Positions 52,901-64,000 of a DNA stretch of 64,000 nt are shown one piece after another; within the stretch, counting starts at the first letter, position 1, and each line of letters opens with the position of its first letter. The stretch comes from Lagopus muta. Lineage: Eukaryota > Chordata > Aves > Galliformes > Phasianidae. The stretch is from contig NC_064449.1 in the NCBI RefSeq assembly GCF_023343835.1, positions 4,377,778 through 4,441,777 of the forward strand, in the 5' to 3' direction. The translations under genes were made by a program, and so were the position numbers. Under the pieces are notes generated by a model, which saw nothing but the letters and a program-made list of their open reading frames with translations, was not told where the DNA came from and did not search any database.

Positions 52901-53709
52901 TTAAAAATAAGTGGAGTTAGTAGAGTAGCTACCCACTGCAATCTAAAACTTTCCAGCACATGGTGCAGAGATGGTTAGCAGGTTTGTCATGTTTGTGTGA
53001 TGCAGCACATTGTTCCTATTGCAAACAGGTGTGCTGTGTCTGAGCTCATATTAACATGTCCCCATCTCACACTTCTGTATCTGTTTTTTTGAATGACATA
53101 CAGCTGTTAGCACAACAGCTGGGTCAGACGTTGTGATTGAGTTATATGGCAAATATGCACAGTCCTACTGAGCATTGTACTTCTACTGCATGGGAAACGT
53201 GCTCTGCGTTATCAGTGCCCATCGAAGGACTGGTGGTATGGTGTGGCTGCATGAGTAGTTTGCCATCCAGCCAGGCTCTGTCACTAAGATCCAAGTTCAA
53301 TTTTGGCTAATCTATTTTTTACCTTATACAGGTTGCCTGCTACAGGCCAAGCACTGATCAGTGGACAAATGTATGTCCGCTTCCTGCAGGACATGGAGAG
53401 CCAGGTATCGCTGTCTTAGACAACAGGATCTACGTCCTGGGAGGCAGATCCCACAACAGAGGAATCCGCATGGACTATGTCCACATTTATGATGCAGAGA
53501 GAGACTGTTGGGAGGACGGACCCCAGTTGGAGGATGATATTTCTGGGATGGCTGCCTGTGTCCTCACCTTGCCCAGGGCTATTTTAATGGAAACAGAGAA
53601 ATGGTTCTCAGAATGGCATGCAGACCGCATGAAGTATCACCTTGACCTTCCATCAGAAGTTATGAGCGTATCAGACTGGGAAGAATTTGACAATTCAAGT
53701 GAAGATTAA
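46916..53709 (+). CDS. KLHL22: KLHL22, kelch-like family member 22 (6 coding exons, 638 aa)
   Basis: BTB-BACK-kelch adaptor that brings substrates to the CUL3 ubiquitin ligase. Known mammalian roles are mono-ubiquitination of PLK1 at kinetochores and turnover of DEPDC5 in amino-acid signalling to mTORC1. Coding exons: 46916-47142, 47797-47962, 49089-49807, 50937-51129, 52078-52311, 53332-53709; total 1917 nt with consistent phases. The BTB domain spans about residues 40-150 (SILFDVVLVVEEKPIEAHRI, LLAASCDYFRGMFAGGL), BACK about 155-255 (FLMSWVDEENILDVYKLADH), and six kelch repeats run from about residue 295 to 590 with repeated GG and W/Y blades (YLIGGDNNV, YVIGGSNNDSGYRRDVHQV, YVLGGRSHNRG). 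The tail SEVMSVSDWEEFDNSSED is family-specific. The start has a strong context (G at -3 and +4), and the length matches human (634). The identification is near certain. Confidence 0.97.
47963..49088 (+). other. KLHL22 intron between BTB exons (1.1 kb)
   Basis: No gene or repeat family was recognised. A frame that begins at 49017 and reads into exon 3 is intron read-through; the real exon starts at 49089 after TCTTGCAG. Confidence 0.55.
49808..50936 (+). other. KLHL22 intron (1.1 kb)
   Basis: Nothing recognisable. It ends in TTTTATAAG|GTATGA, an acceptor with an atypical A-rich last few bases but in exact phase with the kelch reading frame (AG|G TAT GAC). Confidence 0.55.
51521..51740 (-). 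mobile_element. CR1 LINE 3' end, reverse orientation (about 220 bp)
   Basis: GGATCACAGAATGGCTCAGG, then AAGATCATCTAGTTCCAACA and later GCTGTTCCAGTGCCTGACCA are hallmark CR1 sequence read from the tail inwards. It is 5'-truncated and sits in the KLHL22 intron between 51129 and 52078. Confidence 0.93.
52312..53331 (+). other. KLHL22 last intron (1.0 kb)
   Basis: No gene or repeat family recognised. The acceptor is ACCTTATACAG, and the following exon holds the last kelch blades and the C-terminal tail. Confidence 0.5.
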
Positions 53710-54145
53710 AAAATTTAGTATTTATTTTTTGCCAGTAGTTGAGGAAATTAAGTCTTGAAAGAAAAAAAAACAAAGATTTTATATGTCTTTCTTATATCCA
53801 TAAATATGTATTTAAAAGTTTGAAAAATAAGTGTTCTGCACAAAATGACATTTGCTGTTATTATCTGCTCATCTGCAAGTGTTTTGCACAAAATGCCACT
53901 ACCAGTCAGTATCTGCTCACCTGCCAGAAAGCAGAATTTTTAAAGTAACCACAGAACTGCCATTTTCCCCCAGATAAAGTAGAGAGGTTCTTTTCCTTTG
54001 AAGGAGACTTCTCTCAACTTCCAGCGTGGACAGAAAAAAAAAGAAAAAAAAAAAAGGCACAGAAAGCTCAGCTTGACTGGCTTCTTTCCTTCCAGCTTTT
54101 AATGTGAAATAGCTCTGAGTTTAGGGAGATTTTATTTTTTCTGGT

Positions 54146-54151
54146 AATAAA
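54146..54151 (+). terminator. KLHL22: KLHL22 poly(A) signal candidate
   Basis: AATAAA about 440 bases after the KLHL22 stop codon. Another AATAAA lies at 54469-54474. Either would give a short 3' UTR; the sequence alone does not choose between them. Confidence 0.5.
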
Positions 54152-55771
54152 ACCTTCTAGCAAGCCTAACATGGGAAGGTAAGAACTAGCATCTCCCTCC
54201 TGTGCCGGGCATCAGCCTGATCATTTCTAGCCAGACTGAACATACAGAAGCAGGAACAGTAGAAGAAATCTGAATCTTCATCTCATCTGGGCATGCAGCC
54301 ATCCTCATAGCTGGGTTAGAGTCTGTGAACTGACATCCATTCCCGAATTTCTGTACTACAGGTGCTGACAACACAGCAGAAAGATTTCCAGAAACAGCTC
54401 TTTGTACAGAATAAGGCAATCTCATCATTCAACTGTCAGACACATTTGTTCACAAGCATAAATTAATTAATAAATCTTTGTCAGAACTTTTTTTTTTCCT
54501 TTTTAACTACTGTGACAGTTTTATTAACCATGATGTGGAATCTAAAAGATGGAGAGTTCAATTAGATCCATGTTACTACATTATTATCAGTGAAGATACA
54601 CCAGCTTGGGAATGGGCCGATTTTTTATTCACTCTTCTAATACACACTTTACAAAAGGATAAAGAGAGAAGAAATGGGTTTGCCTCAGATGAGGGAAGTA
54701 ATAAGCAGATAACAAGCAGTAGTGAAGAAGCCACTCATCCAAGACCCTATGGTAGCTGAACTAATGACAGGAAAATAACAGAATCACCACAGCTCAAAAA
54801 GATAAAACATAGAAAAGCTTTTGCTTAAGAAGCTTAAATGATTCACTTCTGAATGCCATTTTGATTTTGCTTGACATTAGTTTAGAAGCTGATTTAAAGT
54901 CCAAACCATTGTGATATGTGGACATTATAGGCTCTTTCCCTCCTGGAGGGGCAGGGACTAATGGGTGCCACATGAAAATCATGAGCCAAAAGCCTTTAAA
55001 ACTTCCAGCAGTAGCAGGGCTGCAGGAGGAAGGGTGAAACCAAAGTGATGCTCAGTAATCATCACATGACAAATAATGGTTGGCCTGCTACTTCAGAGAA
55101 ACGTTCTCCCATCTCTTGATTTCGAACTGGATTTCACTGACTCCACATGAGTACAGTGGGCTTCTGGAAAAGAAGGATTTGAACGGCTTTTTTTTTTTCC
55201 AGCTGGGAGTCAGATTGTTTTTCTTCAGCACTGTCAGTTTTTACCTCAATTTTGGACCCTTTGCCAATTGGCAAATAAAGCAGAAGACCTGATAAAGCAG
55301 GAAACCCTATATGTGAGCTTCCTCAGAAAATCCATTTTGATAATAAAGTCTGTTATACTGCAATACAGGAGCCTGAGGTGTATTCATCTTTAGCCCACAG
55401 AGCTATTTTGAACCTGTAAGAATTCAGTGCAGCTCTCACATGTAATGACAAATCTGAGGTTGACATCACAAAAACACTCCTTCCAGACTGCAGGCATTGC
55501 AGTAGCAATCTGTTGTGCCTGCACACTGACCAAGTGATTCCACACTCCTAGTGATCCAAGCCACACTGTAGATCCAGGTGTTCCAACTAACCCTGGCACT
55601 TAGCACACATCTGACTGCATTGCTTGCAGCATGTTTCACATTTTAACTAGCATGTCTTAACAGACCAGTGATAAGCAGTGTATTTCAAGGGAAAATGGTT
55701 GTTAGCCTCTTCCATGACAATTAAAAATGGGATCATTCTTTGTCTGGCTTATTTTCCTTTTCCTATGTATT

Positions 55772-55785
55772 CCACTAGAGGGCAT
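55772..55785 (+). promoter_or_regulatory. CTCF-type motif
   Basis: CCACTAGAGGGCAT matches the CTCF core CCASYAGRKGGCR at every position, in forward orientation. It lies between KLHL22 and CRKL, where a domain boundary would be plausible. Binding is a prediction. Confidence 0.6.
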
Positions 55786-58624
55786 TACTTACTATTTTAA
55801 TTAAACTGAGCTTAAACTATGTAGGGGAATGCAAGATGTAATTATTAAGCTAAAGAAATGTCATGAGGAAACTCACACTTCTATTTTTCCCAGCCTTTTC
55901 CTATCACTCCTTCAGAGTTTGGATACTGATCTCTAGATAGTCAGGAGATCCATTTTTCTACTTCATCAGCATATGCAATTTAGTGACTGTTATTTATTAA
56001 ATAACAGTTGGATGCTGTGCAAAGCAAATCAGTACACAGCTTAGAAGGCAGTTATGAGGAAACAACCTGTCCTTAAAACACATTATATACCTTAGGAATG
56101 TTGTATTCTTTTTTTCTATTTTTAAAGCTGCCAGCATTATACATCCACATTACATGAACCAATTCTATGAGCAGATCTGCATTTTCATTTGGTAAAAACA
56201 AATCTTCATTTGCTTTCACTCCCAACATTTCATCTGAGCACAATATGACAGTTAAAAGGTACCATATGCACTATCCTAACTGCATGCATTTTGTTTTAGT
56301 GAAAAAACAAGCACGTTTCCTTTAGGTCAAACCATCCTAATCGTTTAGCAGCTGCATGGTCTGGTCCAGCATTCTCCTTTTCAAGCCAACACCCAGGCTA
56401 ACAATAATCAAATCACTTTGCACTAAAATTATATCTAAAACATATGAAGAGCTTTGTTGTTCTTGTTCAGTGCAGTTACCCACACAAAGAAACTGCAGGA
56501 GGGATTACAGATTGATATGCTGAGGTGTGATTATCATCAATCTATCAAGGCTGAAACTTCAGGAACTTCATTAGCACACCTAAACTTTGTGTTCACTTGT
56601 GTTCAACATGCTCTGATGGGGGTTTTAGGCTGATTCTGATTTTTGATATTTTTTCTCTTTTTGATTAAAAAAATCCTCTAGTCTCCTAGATATGTCAGTC
56701 TTGTACCCTGCAGTAAGAAGCATCACAGTGTAGCACAAGGCACTGCAGACAGTTGAATGATGAACTAAGAAAAGTTGACATTACTTCTGGTCTGTAAGAT
56801 AGGAGCCAAACAGCTCTTCCAGAACAGTGTGACCACAATTCTAAAGCTTTAACAGCTGATGCACTAGGAAGCCCAGAAGAATAACAACTTTGTTTCTTAA
56901 TAATCTATTTTCCTCTTTCCTGCCAGCCAGAGGTAAAGCTATAGAGGCATATTTACTAGATTTGTAATTAGTGGACTTGTATCCTGAAGTATTTTAGGCT
57001 TCCTTATTTGCACAAGTGATTGTAATTGCTTCAGGTTTGTTTCTAAGTGCTTTCACTACTGTATTTCTTTTCCAGCTGCCTACCTCTAAATCCAACACAT
57101 CCCTTCCCACTTCCTCCTCATTTCATTTAGGATTGTTAATTTTGTCTCGGAAGCATACCTAGTTCTTCATTTAAAAGAAAGAAGGATTCTCATTCTAAAC
57201 CTTTGATACAAGGTTACTCCCGCTTACACAGGAATGAGCCGCATGCACAATTTATTTGGCATTCAGCGCTACGGAGGGGGGCTTTTGGCAAAAAGAGGAA
57301 GAAGCAGCTGGGCATGGGGTAAGAGGGACAGCACTCACACGAGGCAATATTCTGCCAGCTGAGTTTGTATTTTATTAGCAGCTGATGCACTCCAAGAGAT
57401 CCCTATTTCATCAGTTGCACTGCAGCAAATATTTGGCAGAATATTCCAAGGACAGAAGCTGCCAATGCATAACACAAAGAGCATAAACTCATTCATGTAT
57501 AATAACAAGGTAAAGTGGCACCGCAAAACAGCCCTAAAAATCCATACATCTCTCCACTCTTCATGAGACAGACTAGGAAGCTGCTGCCTGGTCTTATTTG
57601 ATAATGGTAACAAGCTTGAGTATATCACCTTTTTATCTTAATGTAAGTAGAAGATGGGGTGTTTTACCTAGCTGATTTCACCTAATTCAACCACAGTTAT
57701 TGAAACTGAAAGGGGAATGACCTGAAGGATGCACACAGCCTGCACAAGCTCAAGTCAGAACAGATAACTGTGGCAGTTCCTTTCAAACTGAAAACCCTTC
57801 TGTGCTTAGTGTCTTTTCGGGAAGGGAAGGTGGCTGGCTGCGCTGGTTCCTCAGTCACCACTCGAGCCCTCTGTAGCACTGCACTGAAACTGGTTTATAA
57901 TCAAGTGCTATTTATTCCTGACATGTTTCAACTCTTTAGAGATAGTTGTGCTATTTACATGAAATGGAGGCAAGATAATTACATATTTGACTTACATTTG
58001 ATTTTTATCATACTATAACAATAATTACAATTCAATAAAATGCAGCACGAATTTTTATTTCCTTTTCATATACTACGTATTACTGATTCTGCTGCTAGCT
58101 TGTGGCTCTTGTAATTATTTTTAAACATTATCTGGCTTGTTATTTCAAGTACTGTCTTGTAGTTTGGCCACAGCTGCACAGAAAATGACTCAAACCTATT
58201 CAAATAACAAAGAGAAATAGAACAACCTTCATAATCTATTGTAACCTATTTACCTGTGCTTAAAAATGACTCTCATTGACAGAAAAAAGTACTTCAACCA
58301 GAAGGAATCGATCAATGATACGCCTATTAGGTAAGTTTCCCTAAAAGAAGTTTGCATGGGTGTGAATTTTCAGATGGAACTATTCATCTCTGGACCTATT
58401 GTTTTACTTGTGTTGCTCTGCCTGATTAAACAGCTGTTGTTTTCCACCCAGGAGATGGCTGTTATTGGCAGCTGGTGAAGCGATACCTGCACATGTATTC
58501 AGGACCAAGTTTAAGATCCTTCTGTATTAGTGATGTCACAAGATTTTCCTGAATATTTTTTACTAAAACATAAGAATCTGAGCAAGGTGAGGCTTCCATT
58601 TTTGATATCTGAACTCAATACTTG

Positions 58625-58639
58625 GAGAGAGAGAGAGAG
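58625..58639 (+). repeat. Short (GA)n repeat
   Basis: About seven GA units in the region upstream of CRKL. Confidence 0.85.
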
Positions 58640-59442
58640 CCCACACCAATACAAACACCTCAGCTGGCACTGTCTACCAACATAGGAAATAAAGTGAAAA
58701 GAAAACCAACCGTGCTGTGAGCGAGCTTTTGGAATAAACAGCATGAAGGGAAGATGGCAAAGCTGGAGTTGAGCCTGCACAGCAGCCGGGCTGGGCAGGT
58801 TGTGACAGTCACCTCCAATCTGCTTCTCCATTTGAAACCTCACTTACTTCATTCGGCTCTGCTTCACACTGACAGCCTCAAAAGCAAAACAAGAAGAGAA
58901 ACAAAATCAAACGAAATCACAGAGCTGACCTAAAAAATCAGCAAAGTGTTTGTGAAGGTATCTCTAGCACGTCTGGGGAATCGGTGCTGTTCACTTTGTC
59001 GTGTCCTTACCTGGGGCAGCCGAGCACGGCGATACCACCGAGAGCTGCCTGAAATCAGCCCTGCTGCCGGGACTCGTGCTGCTGCTCCGGCTCACCGCAG
59101 CACCCAGCGCTGCCAGGCCCCGCTCAGCCCTTCTTTCCTCCTCAGCCATCACCTCAAAGGGCTTCGACCTCCTCGTGCGGGAACAACGCGAAAAAGAGGT
59201 GAAACTCAAAACGCGCAGGAAAGCATCACCAAAAATCCTCAGAAGAGGCAACGTGGGCGCCAAGTGCCCGCGGGCAGGGAGCTCAGCGAGCCGCGAGAGG
59301 TCAGGGATGCACGAGAGCGGCCCTACGAAGATGGAGGCGCATCAGCGGCTCCCCTCGCACACCTCCAGCCCGGCAGCAGGCGGCCTTTCAGGACCGTTCC
59401 CCTCCCGCCTCTCCGCTCTCCTCACGCCGCCGCGGGCCGCAG

Positions 59443-59453
59443 TGCGCATGCGC
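59443..59453. promoter_or_regulatory. NRF1 palindrome upstream of CRKL
   Basis: TGCGCATGCGC is the exact NRF1 consensus and is directly followed by a GC box. About 505 bases upstream of the CRKL start codon. Confidence 0.75.
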
Positions 59454-59491
59454 GGGGCGGTGTCTCCGGAGGGCTCTCACCGCCCGGCGCC

Positions 59492-59504
59492 GCCGCCATT
59501 TTGG
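59492..59504 (-). promoter_or_regulatory. YY1-like site near the CRKL transcription start
   Basis: GCCGCCATTTTGG (minus strand CCAAAATGGCGGC) contains the YY1 core next to a CGCC flank. Such sites usually lie just downstream of the start site. Confidence 0.6.
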
Positions 59505-59717
59505 TGCTCGGCTCCGAGAGGGGAGGGAACCCGTAGAAGAAAGCGGGAGCCCGGCGCTTCGCCCCTCCCGTTTCCCACTCATCCGGCGCCGAGACACCGT
59601 AGCGGGATATCCTCGCCACCTTTTCGGACCGCCCGACCTCGCAGCCCGCCCGGGCCTGAGACAGGCGGGAAGGATGCCGCCCCGCACGCCGCGCCGCTGA
59701 GCACATCGGGGCCCTGA

Positions 59718-64000
<4,283 letters not shown>

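Larger units (their letters stand above)
54475..58999. other. KLHL22-CRKL intergenic region
   Basis: About 4.5 kb of AT-rich DNA with no supported gene on either strand. Visible features are a CTCF-type motif (55772-55785), a short GA repeat (58625-58639) and a GC-richer block near 57210-57320. Further AATAAA sequences occur near 55275 and 55342, so some of the left part could be extended KLHL22 3' UTR. Confidence 0.5.

Noticed and set aside
54478-54759. 93-residue frame after KLHL22
   Set aside because: Begins in the 3' flank, biased by AT-rich DNA, and no similarity I can name.
59001-59717. 238-residue frame on the plus strand upstream of CRKL
   Set aside because: It lies in the CpG island and is out of context with the SH2 start. 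It is low-complexity and spans the predicted promoter motifs, so it is chance coding potential of GC-rich DNA.

Overview
This is vertebrate nuclear DNA: long introns with GT-AG splice sites, CpG-island promoters, AATAAA signals and no operons. CR1 retroposon fragments (tails at about 30652, 41990 and 51521; an interior piece at about 36515), low interspersed-repeat content and the gene order point to a bird, most likely a galliform such as chicken (chromosome 15 region). That species call is inference from repeat type and remembered synteny, not from a search.

The window holds four conserved protein genes. From left to right they are: the last 11 exons of SMPD4 (+, 74-11627, 5' part outside the window); complete MED15 (-, 18 coding exons, 39091 down to 15285, 794 aa); complete KLHL22 (+, 6 coding exons, 46916-53709, 638 aa); and the first two coding exons of CRKL (+, 59958-63363, continuing outside the window). 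I rebuilt the reading frames exon by exon. Every junction keeps phase, and the exon lengths sum to whole codons for SMPD4 (in the window), MED15 and KLHL22.

SMPD4 and MED15 converge tail to tail, with candidate poly(A) signals only about 480 bases apart. MED15 and KLHL22 diverge from one CpG island near 38.75-39.70 kb that carries ETS, TCTCGCGAGA, ZNF143/THAP11-like and NRF1 motifs. KLHL22 and CRKL are separated by about 6 kb of AT-rich DNA with a good CTCF-type motif. CRKL has its own CpG island with NRF1, GC-box and YY1 motifs. A broken endogenous-retrovirus pol fossil lies antisense in the long 5' intron of KLHL22.

The genes do not form a pathway. SMPD4 is a nuclear-envelope/ER protein linked to neutral sphingomyelinase activity, MED15 is a Mediator tail subunit, KLHL22 is a CUL3 substrate adaptor, and CRKL is an SH2-SH3-SH3 signalling adaptor. 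I found no undescribed system such as a new mobile element, defence locus or gene cluster. The most interesting signals are at the RNA level: a MED15 exon that starts with a perfect splice-donor sequence (possible recursive splicing), a likely SMPD4 cassette exon, and the compact bidirectional promoter.
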